From assembly GCF_030296015.1 (NCBI RefSeq), contig NZ_AP027368.1, forward strand, positions 1,116,001 to 1,180,000: 64,000 bases of DNA, given 5' to 3'. Under the pieces are notes generated by a model, which made no database searches, was not told where the DNA came from, and was given only the letters and a program-made list of their open reading frames with translations. The DNA comes from Ferrimonas sp. YFM. Lineage in GTDB: Bacteria > Pseudomonadota > Gammaproteobacteria > Enterobacterales > Shewanellaceae. Every line of letters begins with the position of its first letter. Positions within the stretch are counted from its first letter, which is position 1. The position numbers and the translations under genes were made by a program. Below, piece by piece: positions 16,859 through 26,032 of this stretch.

Positions 16859-18256
16859 ATGAGCGCCATCAAACACAGGGTAAAACGTCTCACAAGCCAA
16901 CTGGAGGAGGTCGCCCAGCGCGGCATGGATCGGCACATCCGCCTTGGGGTGACCGGCATCTCCGGGGCAGGTAAAACCGCTTTCATCACTGCCCTGGTCA
17001 ATCAGTTGCTGCAGGCGGAGAGCCACCAGCTGCCCGCCTGGCAGGTGATGGCCCAGGGTCGCTACCTGGGTGGGCGCATTGCCCCGCAGCCGGATCTGAC
17101 CCTGCAGCCCTTTGATTACACCGGTGCCATTGCCTGTCTTCAGCAGGCGCAGCCGGTCTGGCCGCCTTCGACCCGCAACATCAGCGAGATCCGTCTGGCG
17201 CTGCGCTACATGCCGGACAAGGGGCTGGCGGGGCAGATAGGCCGACCGGTCACCCTCTACCTGGACATCATCGACTATCCCGGCGAGTGGCTGCTGGATC
17301 TGCCGCTGATGCAGCAGGAGTATGAGCAGTGGTGTGAACAGATCTGGCCCCAGTTGCAGCTGCCCGCATGGGGGGAGCTGACCGAGTCCTGGTGTGCCCG
17401 GGCGGCCGCCCTGAGCACCGACGCCACCGAGGCGGACATCGCCGAACTGGCCCAGGAGTATGCCAGCCTGCTGCTGACGCTGAAGCTGCAGCGGGGAGCC
17501 AGCCTGTTGCAACCTGGCCGTGCCCTGTTGCCAGGGGAGCTGGCCGGCGCGCCTGTACTGGCCTGGTTCCCACTGCCACCAGAGAAACTGGCCAACCTGG
17601 GCGAGGAGTCCAGCCTGCGTCAGACTCTGATGTCCCGTTATCAGGCCTACCGGGACCAGGTGGTCACCCCCTTCTTCCGGGACTACTTTGCCAGGCTGGA
17701 CCGTCAGGTGGTGCTGGTGGACTGCCTGTCCGCACTCAACCAGGGGCGGGATCAGGTGGAGCAACTGGCCCAGACCCTGCAGGCCCTGAGTCACAGTTTC
17801 CGCTACGGCCCGGGCTCCATGGTGACCCGGCTGTTCCGACCCAAGATTGACCGGGTGCTGTTCGCCGCCACCAAGGCGGATCATCTTACGGTAGACCAGC
17901 ACCACAACCTGCTACAGCTGATGCACAGCCTGATGAAGTCCTCCCGGCGTCAGCCCAGGTACTTCGGCACCCAGATGGAGACCCTGGTGCTCAGTGCCAT
18001 TAACGCCACTCGTCAGGGGCAGATGGAGCGCGACGGCCGCACGGTGTCTGTGGTCTCTGGCACCGATCTGAGCGGCGCCAAGAGCGTGCGTTTTCCCGGA
18101 GAGGTACCTGCCTCGTTGCCGGGCAATGGCTTCTGGCAGGAGCAGGGCTTTAGCTTTCAGCCCTTCAGTCCCCCCGGGTGGGACGGGCAGGATGCGCTGC
18201 CCCACATGAGGCTGGATTATGCCCTGCAGTTTCTTATTGGAGACAAGATGCGATGA
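16859..18256 (+). CDS. ycjX: YcjX family P-loop protein
   Basis: 465 residues, the same length as E. coli YcjX. The P-loop GISGAGKT at 33-40 marks a DUF463 GTPase-like fold related to stress-induced proteins; ycjX and ycjF belong to the psp regulon in E. coli. Its stop overlaps the ycjF start (ATGA), which together with the position behind pspABC suggests co-regulation by PspF. The exact biochemical role is not settled. Confidence 0.92.
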   Translation: MSAIKHRVKRLTSQLEEVAQRGMDRHIRLGVTGISGAGKTAFITALVNQLLQAESHQLPAWQVMAQGRYLGGRIAPQPDLTLQPFDYTGAIACLQQAQPVWPPSTRNISEIRLALRYMPDKGLAGQIGRPVTLYLDIIDYPGEWLLDLPLMQQEYEQWCEQIWPQLQLPAWGELTESWCARAAALSTDATEADIAELAQEYASLLLTLKLQRGASLLQPGRALLPGELAGAPVLAWFPLPPEKLANLGEESSLRQTLMSRYQAYRDQVVTPFFRDYFARLDRQVVLVDCLSALNQGRDQVEQLAQTLQALSHSFRYGPGSMVTRLFRPKIDRVLFAATKADHLTVDQHHNLLQLMHSLMKSSRRQPRYFGTQMETLVLSAINATRQGQMERDGRTVSVVSGTDLSGAKSVRFPGEVPASLPGNGFWQEQGFSFQPFSPPGWDGQDALPHMRLDYALQFLIGDKMR

Positions 18257-19242
18257 AACCCATTAAGGCCGCCGAGGAGTTCAGCCCCGAGCTGGAGACC
18301 CAGATACAGCCCATGGAGGAGACCGAGACGGCCGCAGAGCCCGTAGAGATCCTTCCTCCCAAAAGGCGCATGGGCTGGTGGGGCAAGGCGCTGCTGGCCA
18401 GTGGCGCCGCGCTGATACTGGTCGAGAGTGGTTTTACCCTGGTTCGGGCCTGGGCGCAGAGCCCCTGGCTGTTCGGGCTCTATGCCCTGTTTTTCGCCCT
18501 GGCCCTGGGCGGTTTGTTGACCCTGAGCGTAAGGGAGCTGTCCCGGCTGCGCCGTCTCAAGAGCCGCCAGAGTTTGCGGGAGGAGCTGGATCCCCTGGTC
18601 AGCAGCGAACAGATGGGGGCGGCCCTGCCTCTGCTGGAGGGGCTGAAACGGGAGCTGCCCGGTGCGGCAGAGCGCTGGTCGGAGTTTGAGCGTTGTCAGC
18701 AGCCCCACCACAGTGATGCGGAGCTGCTGGATCTGGCCAACACCACCCTGGTGGCGCCCCTAGATGAGCAGGCCGAGGCGATCATCTACCGCTACTCTGC
18801 CCAGGCTTCGGTGATGCTGGCGGCCAGTCCCCTGGCGGTGATGGACATGGCGCTGATGCTGTGGCGCAACCAGAAGATGCTCGATGAGCTTTCGAAACTC
18901 TATGGGGTCGAGCCCGGCTATCTGGGGCGCGTGTCGCTGGTGCGACAGATGCTGGTGAACCTGATCTACGCCGGCGGCAGCGAGCTGGTGCTGGATCTGG
19001 GAGGTCAGCTGCTTACCGCCGAACTGACCGGCAAACTGTCTGCCCGGGTGGCCCAGGGACTGGGGGCGGGGATGCTCACCGCTCGCCTGGGATATCAGGC
19101 CCAGGCCCTGTGCCGGCCCCTGCCGCTGATCTCCCCCAGACCCAAGCTGCTCAAGGTCCAGGGCAAGCTGTTGGGTGAGCTCACCCGCTGGTCCGCCGGC
19201 GCCCTGAGACGGGCCAGGGAAACCGTGGATCGTAACAAATAA
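18253..19242 (+). CDS. ycjF: YcjF family inner-membrane protein (TIGR01620)
   Basis: With the ATG at 18253 (overlapping the ycjX stop) the protein has 329 residues. It has a Glu-rich cytoplasmic N-terminus, two membrane helices at about 43-65 and 73-95, then a DUF697-type C-terminal domain. Family members accompany ycjX and respond to envelope stress. The last codons overlap a TyrR-box-like sequence that may serve the next operon. Confidence 0.9.
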   Translation: MKPIKAAEEFSPELETQIQPMEETETAAEPVEILPPKRRMGWWGKALLASGAALILVESGFTLVRAWAQSPWLFGLYALFFALALGGLLTLSVRELSRLRRLKSRQSLREELDPLVSSEQMGAALPLLEGLKRELPGAAERWSEFERCQQPHHSDAELLDLANTTLVAPLDEQAEAIIYRYSAQASVMLAASPLAVMDMALMLWRNQKMLDELSKLYGVEPGYLGRVSLVRQMLVNLIYAGGSELVLDLGGQLLTAELTGKLSARVAQGLGAGMLTARLGYQAQALCRPLPLISPRPKLLKVQGKLLGELTRWSAGALRRARETVDRNK

Positions 19243-19248
19243 TTTACA
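19231..19248 (+). promoter_or_regulatory. Candidate TyrR box before the methionine gamma-lyase/phhA operon
   Basis: CGTAAC-N6-TTTACA matches 10 of 12 positions of the TyrR palindrome TGTAAA-N6-TTTACA. It overlaps the ycjF stop codon and is 141 bases before the first gene of an operon containing phhA, a known TyrR/PhhR target in pseudomonads. Confidence 0.45.
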
Positions 19249-19388
19249 TTAAACCGGGAGAGGATTTGCCCATCAGGCTGTTGCCTTGAGGCCGCTGGAT
19301 TATGGTAGGGCTATAAAAGTGCGCCCCAGATCACGAATCTGATACACATAAATCCAACTAAGGGGTGCGTATTGGGGAGTTAAGCAAC

Positions 19389-20597
19389 ATGGCTTCAAAG
19401 ATGCATCCGGAGACGGCGGTGATCCACGCCGGCCATCTCCGCGAACCTCAGGGCAGTCTGGTGTCGCCCTTATATCAGTCGGCCACCTTCGTGTTCGACG
19501 ACGTACAAACCGGCTCTGCCCGCTTCGCCGGGGAACAGAGCGGGCCCATCTACACCCGCCTGGGGAATCCTACGGTGGCGGAGTTTGAGCGCCGTATGGC
19601 CCACCTGGAGGAGTCCGAGGGGGCTATCGCCTTTGCCAGCGGCATGGCCGCGGTCTCCGCCGTGTTTCTGGGGTTGCTCAGCAGCGGCGATCACCTGATC
19701 TGCAACACCTGCCTCTACGGCTGCACCCACTCCCTGGTGAGTGAGCAACTGCCCAGGTTTGGCATCGAGGTCACCCAGGTGGACTTCGCCGACCTGCAGG
19801 CGGTGGAGGCGGCCATCCGCCCCAATACCCGCATGCTGTTCCTGGAATCTCCGGTCAACCCCCACCTGGCGGTGTACGACCTTCAGGCGGTGGCCAGCCT
19901 GGCCAGTCGCAAGGGACTCACCTCGGTGGTGGATAACACCTTCATGACCCCGCTGCTGCAGCGGCCCAAGAGCCTGGGCATCGACATCGTGCTGCACAGC
20001 GCCACCAAATACCTCAATGGCCATGGTGACGTCATTGCCGGGGTGGTGTGCGCCGACGGCGAACCGCTGGAGCTGATGCGTCACCGCAGCCTCAAGGACA
20101 TTGGCGGGGTGCTCTCCCCCCATGATGCCTGGCTGATTCTGCGAGGGATGAAAACCCTGGCCCTGCGCATGGAGCGTCATTGCCTCAATGCCCAGACTCT
20201 GGCGGAGTTTCTTGAGGGCCATCCGGCGGTGACCCGGGTCTACTACCCCGGGCTCAAGACCCATTCGGGTTACCACCTGCTGGGCAGTCAGATGGGCGGC
20301 GCCGGAGGCGTCCTGGCCCTGGAACTGAATGCGGACTTCGATGCGGCGGTGGCGTTTGTGAACCGGCTGAAGCTGTTCAACATCGCCGTCAGTCTTGGGG
20401 ATGCGGAATCCCTGGTGCAGCATCCCGCCTCCATGACCCACGCCACCTATGAGGCGGGAGACAGGGAGAAAGCCGGGATCAGCGACACCCTGATCCGCCT
20501 CTCCGCCGGGTTGGAAAACGCCGAGGACTTGCTGGCCGATCTGCGTCAGGCCCTGGCGCCCCTGAGCCAGAGCAACACTCTGGAGGAGGCCCTATGA
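19389..20597 (+). CDS. Methionine gamma-lyase (Cys/Met metabolism PLP enzyme)
   Basis: PLP enzyme of the Cys/Met metabolism family, 402 residues from the ATG at 19389 with GGGGAG 8 bases upstream; a GTG at 19365 would add eight residues. The PLP Lys is K207 (SATKYLNGHGD). The YGCT motif with Cys112 is the mark of methionine gamma-lyase, where cystathionine synthases and lyases have Gly. The reaction gives 2-oxobutyrate, methanethiol and ammonia. Its stop overlaps the phhA ATG, so it is translationally coupled to phenylalanine hydroxylase, an unusual pairing. O-succinylhomoserine sulfhydrylase is the alternative. Confidence 0.8.
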   Translation: MASKMHPETAVIHAGHLREPQGSLVSPLYQSATFVFDDVQTGSARFAGEQSGPIYTRLGNPTVAEFERRMAHLEESEGAIAFASGMAAVSAVFLGLLSSGDHLICNTCLYGCTHSLVSEQLPRFGIEVTQVDFADLQAVEAAIRPNTRMLFLESPVNPHLAVYDLQAVASLASRKGLTSVVDNTFMTPLLQRPKSLGIDIVLHSATKYLNGHGDVIAGVVCADGEPLELMRHRSLKDIGGVLSPHDAWLILRGMKTLALRMERHCLNAQTLAEFLEGHPAVTRVYYPGLKTHSGYHLLGSQMGGAGGVLALELNADFDAAVAFVNRLKLFNIAVSLGDAESLVQHPASMTHATYEAGDREKAGISDTLIRLSAGLENAEDLLADLRQALAPLSQSNTLEEAL

Positions 20598-21385
20598 AAG
20601 GCACCAGTTACGTAGCCCGTCAGCCGGATGAGCAGGGCATCATTCATTACAGTGACGAAGAGAACCGGATCTGGAGCGAGCTGCTGGCCCGCCAGATGAG
20701 CTGGCTGCCGGGGCGTGCCTGTGACCAGTATCTGGAGGGGCTGCGCAAGCTGAACCTTCCAGAGGATCGCATCCCCCAGCTGGCGGAAGTCGACGCCGTA
20801 CTGGAGCAGGCCACCGGCTGGCGTACCGCCCAGGTGCCGGCACTGATCTCCTTCCAGCATTTCTTCGAGCTGCTGGCGGACAAGCAGTTTCCCGTGGCCA
20901 CCTTCATCCGTAGCCGGGAGGAGTTTGATTACCTGCAGGAGCCGGACATCTTCCATGAGATCTTCGGCCACTGCCCGCTGCTGACCAACCCCGCCTTTGC
21001 CCACTTCACCCATACCTATGGCAAGTTGGGGCTGGCCGCGTCCCCCAAGGAGAGGGTCTTTTTGGCCAGGCTCTACTGGTTTACCGTGGAGTTTGGCCTG
21101 GTGCAGACCGAGCAGGGGCTGCGCATCTACGGCGGCGGCATCCTCTCCTCCCCGGGGGAGACCCGTTATGCCCTCTCGGACGAGCCTGAGCGGGTGAGCA
21201 TGTCGGTGCTGGATGCCCTGCGCACCCCCTACCGCATCGACATCATGCAGCCCATCTACTATGTACTGAATCACCTGGACGATCTGTTCGACATCGCCGA
21301 ACTGGATCTCATGTCCCTGGTCAAGCAGGCCCAGGAGTTGGGGCTGCATGAGCCGAAGTTTCCGCCAAAACAAAAAGTAAGCTAA
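20594..21385 (+). CDS. phhA: Phenylalanine-4-hydroxylase
   Basis: Pterin-dependent, iron monooxygenase that turns phenylalanine into tyrosine. The 263-residue monodomain form has the iron ligands H121, H126 (HEIFGHCPLL) and E166 (TVEFGLV). The start overlaps the upstream lyase stop (ATGA), and phhB follows 28 bases later. It feeds tyrosine into hpd-hmgA-fahA-maiA downstream. Lacks the N-terminal regulatory ACT domain of animal enzymes, as usual in bacteria. Confidence 0.97.
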   Translation: MKGTSYVARQPDEQGIIHYSDEENRIWSELLARQMSWLPGRACDQYLEGLRKLNLPEDRIPQLAEVDAVLEQATGWRTAQVPALISFQHFFELLADKQFPVATFIRSREEFDYLQEPDIFHEIFGHCPLLTNPAFAHFTHTYGKLGLAASPKERVFLARLYWFTVEFGLVQTEQGLRIYGGGILSSPGETRYALSDEPERVSMSVLDALRTPYRIDIMQPIYYVLNHLDDLFDIAELDLMSLVKQAQELGLHEPKFPPKQKVS

Positions 21386-21413
21386 GGGCTACAGGCCCTA
21401 AAGGGAAAAGCTA

Positions 21414-21752
21414 ATGTCTGAATTGTCACAAATGAAATGCGAAGCCTGCCAGGCCGGTGCGCCCACCGTATCCGATGAAGAGCTGGCGCAGCTGATGCGG
21501 GAGATCCCCGACTGGTCCACGCCGGTGTATGACGGGGTCATGCAGCTGGAGCGGGTCTATAAGTTCAAAAACTTCAAGTTGGCCTGGGCCTTCTCCAACA
21601 AGGTGGCTGAGCTGGCAGAGGCGGAGTTCCATCACCCCGGTATTCTGCTGGAGTGGGGCAAGGTGACCGTTACCTGGTGGACCCACGCCATCAATGGCCT
21701 GCACAAAAACGATTTCATCATGGCGGCCAAGACCGACCAGTTGCTGGATTGA
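21414..21752 (+). CDS. phhB: Pterin-4a-carbinolamine dehydratase
   Basis: 112-residue DCoH-type enzyme that regenerates the tetrahydropterin cofactor used by PhhA. The characteristic [20 protein letters not shown] core (residues 73-92) contains the active-site His pair and final His. AGGGAAAAG precedes the ATG. It ends the phhAB operon before a strong terminator. Confidence 0.96.
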   Translation: MSELSQMKCEACQAGAPTVSDEELAQLMREIPDWSTPVYDGVMQLERVYKFKNFKLAWAFSNKVAELAEAEFHHPGILLEWGKVTVTWWTHAINGLHKNDFIMAAKTDQLLD

Positions 21753-21771
21753 TTCCGGTTTCTCGGTGACA

Positions 21772-21795
21772 GGGCACCCCAGGGTGCCCTTTTTA
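21772..21795 (+). terminator. Terminator after phhB
   Basis: GGGCACCC CA GGGTGCCC hairpin followed by T6. Confidence 0.85.
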
Positions 21796-21871
21796 TTGCT
21801 TCGGCCCATTGGACAGCAGTCAAAAGCGATGCCAACAGCTCCGATCTCTGGCTAAAAAACACCCAATAAAT

Positions 21872-21889
21872 TGTAAACAATTACTGACA
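21872..21889 (+). promoter_or_regulatory. Candidate TyrR box upstream of tyrR
   Basis: TGTAAA-N6-CTGACA: first half perfect, second half 4 of 6 with the invariant C kept. It sits 66 bases before the tyrR ATG, where autoregulation would act. Confidence 0.4.
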
Positions 21890-21954
21890 GCGTAGTGTGC
21901 TCTGACGAATAGGGGTATCATGAGTCTTTATCGAACAGCAATTTAGGACCTTTT

Positions 21955-23502
21955 ATGCGCCTGGAAGTGAGTTGTGACGACCGCATCGGGTTGGCCAGGG
22001 CGATTCTGGAAGTGCTGGAACAGCACCAGATCAACGTCAACGCCATCGATGCAGAGAGTCAGGGCTACATCTACCTGCAGCTGCCGGATTTGAGCTTCGA
22101 TGAGCTGGCCGTGCTGCTGCCTATCCTGCGTAAAATTGACGCGGTAAAGGATGTCCGCACCGTTCCCTTTATGCCCTCCGAGCGTGAGCACTACGCCCTG
22201 GAAACCCTCCTCAGCACCCTGCCCGATGCGGTGCTCTCCATCGACACCAAGTTGAAGATCACCATGGCCAACGATTCAGCGGTGGCCATTCTCGGCAGCG
22301 CCCGCGATGAGGTGGAGGGGCAGCTACTCAGCAACTGGGTTCAGGGGTTCGGCTTCCAGCGCTGGCTGCAATCTGAGGAGGTGCTTCCCCAGGCCAGCCG
22401 GGTACAGGTCCAGGGCAGCGATTACCTGGCGGAGATGTTCCCCATCCACCTGCCAGAGGTCGGATCCGAGGGCACCTCCCTAGCCGGTGCCGTGGTGTTG
22501 CTGAAATCCCCCTCCCGGGTGGGTAAGCAGTTCAATGCCCTGCAGCAGCAGGTGACCGGCTTCGATACCGTGCTGGCCCAGAGCGATAAGATGAAGGCGC
22601 TGCTGGAGCAGGCCAGGCGCATGGCCCAGCTGGAAGCGCCGCTGCTGATCAGTGGTGAAACCGGTACCGGCAAGGAGCTGATGGCCCGCGCCTGCCACGA
22701 TGCCAGCCTGAGGGCAGAAAAGTCCTTCGTGGTGATCAACTGCGCCTCCCTGCCCGACGCGGTGGCGGAGAGCGAGCTGTTTGGCCTGGCGTCTGCGCCC
22801 GGTCAACCCATCAAAAAAGGGGTGATCGAGCAGGCCAACGGCGGCACCATCTTCCTGGATGAGGTGGCGGACATGTCTGCCCAGCTCCAGGTGAAGCTGC
22901 TGCGATTCATCCAGGATGGCCGTTTCCGCCGGGTCGGGGACGACGAGGAGATCGCCGTGGATGTGCGCATCATCTGTGCCAGCCAGAAGGATCTCTCCGA
23001 CCTCTGCCAGCAGGGCAAATTCCGCGAAGACCTCTACTACCGCATTAACGTACTCAACCTGATGCTGCCGCCTCTGCGGGAGCGTCAGGCGGACATCGTT
23101 CCCCTGGCGGAGCTGTTCCTGGAGCACTACAGCCAGCAGCTGGGCAGCCCCTCCCGTCAGCTCTCCGGTGAGTGCCGTGAGTTTATTCGTCACTACGCCT
23201 GGCCGGGTAACGTGCGTCAGCTGAAGAACGCCCTGTTTCGGGCGGTCTCCATGGCCGAAGGGATGGGGGAGATCGGCTCAGACGACCTGCGTCTGCCCGC
23301 CTGGACCGAGGGCTTTGGTTACTTCGACCAGGAGTTCGAGGGCACCCTGGAGCAGGCGGTCAAGCAGTTCGAGTCCAGTCTGCTCAGGCGCCTCTATCCC
23401 GCCTATCCCAGCACCCGTCAGCTGGCCAAGAAGCTGGGGGTTTCCCACACGGCCATCGCCAACAAGCTGCGGGAATACGGCATAGGAAAAAAGCGTAAGT
23501 AG
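21955..23502 (+). CDS. tyrR: Aromatic amino acid regulator TyrR
   Basis: 515 residues (E. coli 513): ACT domain at about 1-75, PAS domain at about 78-190, AAA+ domain with Walker A GETGTGKE near 233, and a C-terminal Fis-type HTH (about 480-510, RQLAKKLGVSHTAIANKL). The AAA+ part lacks the GAFTGA loop (the region reads FGLASAPGQPIKKG), as expected because TyrR acts with sigma-70. It sits between phhAB and hpd-hmgA, so it is the natural regulator of this catabolic cluster, probably as an activator with Phe/Tyr bound. Confidence 0.95.
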   Translation: MRLEVSCDDRIGLARAILEVLEQHQINVNAIDAESQGYIYLQLPDLSFDELAVLLPILRKIDAVKDVRTVPFMPSEREHYALETLLSTLPDAVLSIDTKLKITMANDSAVAILGSARDEVEGQLLSNWVQGFGFQRWLQSEEVLPQASRVQVQGSDYLAEMFPIHLPEVGSEGTSLAGAVVLLKSPSRVGKQFNALQQQVTGFDTVLAQSDKMKALLEQARRMAQLEAPLLISGETGTGKELMARACHDASLRAEKSFVVINCASLPDAVAESELFGLASAPGQPIKKGVIEQANGGTIFLDEVADMSAQLQVKLLRFIQDGRFRRVGDDEEIAVDVRIICASQKDLSDLCQQGKFREDLYYRINVLNLMLPPLRERQADIVPLAELFLEHYSQQLGSPSRQLSGECREFIRHYAWPGNVRQLKNALFRAVSMAEGMGEIGSDDLRLPAWTEGFGYFDQEFEGTLEQAVKQFESSLLRRLYPAYPSTRQLAKKLGVSHTAIANKLREYGIGKKRK

Positions 23503-23518
23503 TTGATTTGATAGCTCT

Positions 23519-23547
23519 ATGTCACCCCTGTAAACCAGGGGTGACAT
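23519..23547 (+). terminator. Hairpin after tyrR
   Basis: ATGTCACCCCTG/CAGGGGTGACAT perfect 12-bp inverted repeat with TAAAC loop. The tail is C/T-rich rather than a clean U-run, so it may be a terminator or a processing/operator site. Confidence 0.55.
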
Positions 23548-23569
23548 CTTCTCCTCCCCCTCTCTTTCC

Positions 23570-23585
23570 TGTGATCTCTGTCACG
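23570..23585 (+). promoter_or_regulatory. CRP-like site before hpd
   Basis: TGTGA-TCTCTG-TCACG: both half sites of the CRP consensus TGTGA-N6-TCACA with one mismatch, 126 bases before the hpd start. A weaker TyrR-like motif TGTTAG-N6-GTTACC follows at 23599-23616. Confidence 0.5.
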
Positions 23586-23710
23586 TATCGCCATCCTTTG
23601 TTAGCGTTTGGTTACCAGTGTGTCGACAAAAGGTTTGTCGCCGCCACCGTACCGCCTCACCCATAAACAGAAGGGCGGACGGTCCACAGCGATCAACAAG
23701 GGAGAAGAAA

Positions 23711-24778
23711 ATGACCTCTATGGATTACAACCCTCTGGGGACCGATGGCTTCGAGTTTGTGGAGTACACCGCCCCCAATGCCGAGGGCATTGGCAAGCTC
23801 AAGCAGCTGTTTGCCCTGCTGGGATTCACTGAGATCGCCAAGCACCGCAGCAAGGAAGCCTGGCTCTACCGCCAGGGCGACATCAACTTCATCATCAACG
23901 CTCAGCCCCACAGTCAGGCCGCCGAGTTTGCCGTTGCCCACGGCCCCTCCGTTTGTGGCATGGCCTGGCGGGTGCAGGATGCCGGCAAGGCCCTGGAACA
24001 CGCCCTGGCCAACGGCGCCGAGCGTTTCGAGGGCAATATTGGTCCCATGGAGCTGAATATCCCCGCAGTCCACGGCATCGGCGATTCCACTCTCTACTTC
24101 GTCGACCGCTATGGTGACCAGAGCATCTACGACGTGGACTTCCAGTTCTACGCCGATTGGCAACAGAGCCTGGCCGCCAACGAGAAGGGCCTCATCGAGA
24201 TCGATCACCTGACCCATAACGTGTTCCAGGGCAACATGAACAAGTGGGCCGGTTTCTACGAGCGTATCGGCAACTTCCGCGAGATCCGCTATTTCGACAT
24301 CGAAGGCAAGCTGACTGGCCTGGTGAGCCGGGCCATGACCGGTCCCTGTGGCAAGATCCGCATCCCCATCAACGAGTCCTCCGACGACAAGTCGCAGATT
24401 GAGGAGTACCTGCGTGAGTACAAGGGGGAGGGGATTCAGCACATCGCCCTGACCACAGAGGACATCTACCAGACCGTGGCCGATCTGCGTGCCGGCGGCA
24501 TGGACTTCATGCCCACACCGGACACCTACTACGAGAAGATCAACGACCGGGTGGAAGGTCATGGCGAAGATGTGGATCGTCTGCGCGACCTGCGCATCCT
24601 CATCGACGGCGCGCCCATGAAAGATGGCATCCTGCTGCAGATCTTTACCCAGACCGTGATTGGCCCTGTGTTCTTCGAGATCATCCAGCGCAAGGGCAAC
24701 GAGGGCTTCGGTGAGGGCAACTTCAAGGCCCTGTTCGAGTCCATCGAGGAGGATCAGATCCGCCGCGGCGTCATCTGA
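23711..24778 (+). CDS. hpd: 4-hydroxyphenylpyruvate dioxygenase
   Basis: Fe(II) dioxygenase that converts 4-hydroxyphenylpyruvate to homogentisate. The ATG at 23711 follows AAGGGAGAAG and gives 355 residues; a longer frame upstream has no support. Two vicinal-oxygen-chelate domains are seen. The 2-His-1-Glu ligands lie in IDHLTHNV, IQHIALTT and GPVFFEIIQR. It is followed by hmgA, 64 bases after its stop. Confidence 0.96.
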   Translation: MTSMDYNPLGTDGFEFVEYTAPNAEGIGKLKQLFALLGFTEIAKHRSKEAWLYRQGDINFIINAQPHSQAAEFAVAHGPSVCGMAWRVQDAGKALEHALANGAERFEGNIGPMELNIPAVHGIGDSTLYFVDRYGDQSIYDVDFQFYADWQQSLAANEKGLIEIDHLTHNVFQGNMNKWAGFYERIGNFREIRYFDIEGKLTGLVSRAMTGPCGKIRIPINESSDDKSQIEEYLREYKGEGIQHIALTTEDIYQTVADLRAGGMDFMPTPDTYYEKINDRVEGHGEDVDRLRDLRILIDGAPMKDGILLQIFTQTVIGPVFFEIIQRKGNEGFGEGNFKALFESIEEDQIRRGVI

Positions 24779-24842
24779 TGATGCGGCCGGGGCGCGTCGA
24801 CCGACCCGCCCCAGGATCGGATTTTTTGCCAAGGAGGTCTCA

Positions 24843-25973
24843 ATGAGAAAATGGATCAGCTTCCCCCATAAAGAGGGAACCGTCTCCCGTCAGGCCCATG
24901 CGGATCTGCCCGAGGAGGCGATTTACGAGCGTGAAGCGGGCCGGGCCGGCTTCTTCGGACCCGCGGCCCACTTCCATCATCGTCACCCGCCTACCGGCTG
25001 GAGCGAGTGGCAGGGGCCCCTGCGCCCCAGGGCCCTGGATATGAACCGTCAACAGGAGCGCGCGGCCATCCCCTGGCAGGTGCCCGCTTTCCTGCACAAC
25101 AGTCATTGCCAGATGCGCCTGTGGCACCTGGACGCCCACATGACTGAGCTGATGCGCAACGCCGACGGCGATGAGCTGATGTTCGTCCACGCCGGTCGTG
25201 CCGAGCTCTATTGTGATTATGGCCATTTGACCCTGGAGACCGGCGACTACCTGATGATGCCCCGCTCCACCATGTGGCGACTGGAGGTGATCGAGCCTCT
25301 GCAGATCCTGATGATTGAGGCCACAGGCGACAGCTTTCAGTTGCCCGATAAGGGCCTGGTGGGGCCCCATGCCATCTTCGATCCGGCCATGCTGGACCTG
25401 CCCCAGATCAACGACCGCTTCCTGGCGCAGCAGAATGAGAGCCCCTGGCGGGTCAACATCAAGCGCCTGGGAGAGTTCTCTACGGTCAGCTATCCCTTCA
25501 ATCCTTTGGATGCCATCGGCTGGCACGGCGACCTGGCCCCGGTGCGCATCAACTGGCGGGACATCCGCCCCCTGATGAGCCACAGGTACCACCTGCCGCC
25601 CTCGGCCCACACCACCTTTGTGGCCAGTCGTTTCGTGGTATGCACCTTTGTGCCTCGGCCCATCGAGAGTGATCCGGGCGCCCTCAAGGTGCCCTTCTAT
25701 CACAACAACGATGACTTCGATGAGGTGCTCTTCTATCACGCCGGAGATTTCTTCAGCCGGGACAACATCGAAGCGGGGATGGTGACCTTCCACCCCTGCG
25801 GTTTCACCCATGGACCGCACCCCAAGGCGTTTGCCGCCGGTCAGGCCTATGCCAAGAAGTTCACCGACGAGGTGGCGGTGATGGTGGACACCCGGGATCC
25901 CCTGGAGCTGTCTGACCAGGCCCTGACCCTGGAAAATCCCGATTACGCCAACAGCTGGCAGGTGACAGATTGA
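24843..25973 (+). CDS. hmgA: Homogentisate 1,2-dioxygenase
   Basis: Cupin-fold iron dioxygenase that opens homogentisate to maleylacetoacetate. The ATG at 24843 with AAGGAGGT at ideal spacing gives 376 residues, the short bacterial form. Late conserved segments with FYHNNDDFDEVLFYHAGDF and HPCGFTHGPHP provide the His/Glu ligands. Upstream hpd makes its substrate and downstream fahA/maiA use its product. Loss of this gene gives brown pyomelanin pigment in related bacteria. Confidence 0.93.
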   Translation: MRKWISFPHKEGTVSRQAHADLPEEAIYEREAGRAGFFGPAAHFHHRHPPTGWSEWQGPLRPRALDMNRQQERAAIPWQVPAFLHNSHCQMRLWHLDAHMTELMRNADGDELMFVHAGRAELYCDYGHLTLETGDYLMMPRSTMWRLEVIEPLQILMIEATGDSFQLPDKGLVGPHAIFDPAMLDLPQINDRFLAQQNESPWRVNIKRLGEFSTVSYPFNPLDAIGWHGDLAPVRINWRDIRPLMSHRYHLPPSAHTTFVASRFVVCTFVPRPIESDPGALKVPFYHNNDDFDEVLFYHAGDFFSRDNIEAGMVTFHPCGFTHGPHPKAFAAGQAYAKKFTDEVAVMVDTRDPLELSDQALTLENPDYANSWQVTD

Positions 25974-26032
25974 GCTCAATTTCACTGCAGCAATAACCAC
26001 TGACCTGATGAAATTGGCATAAGGAACAACAG

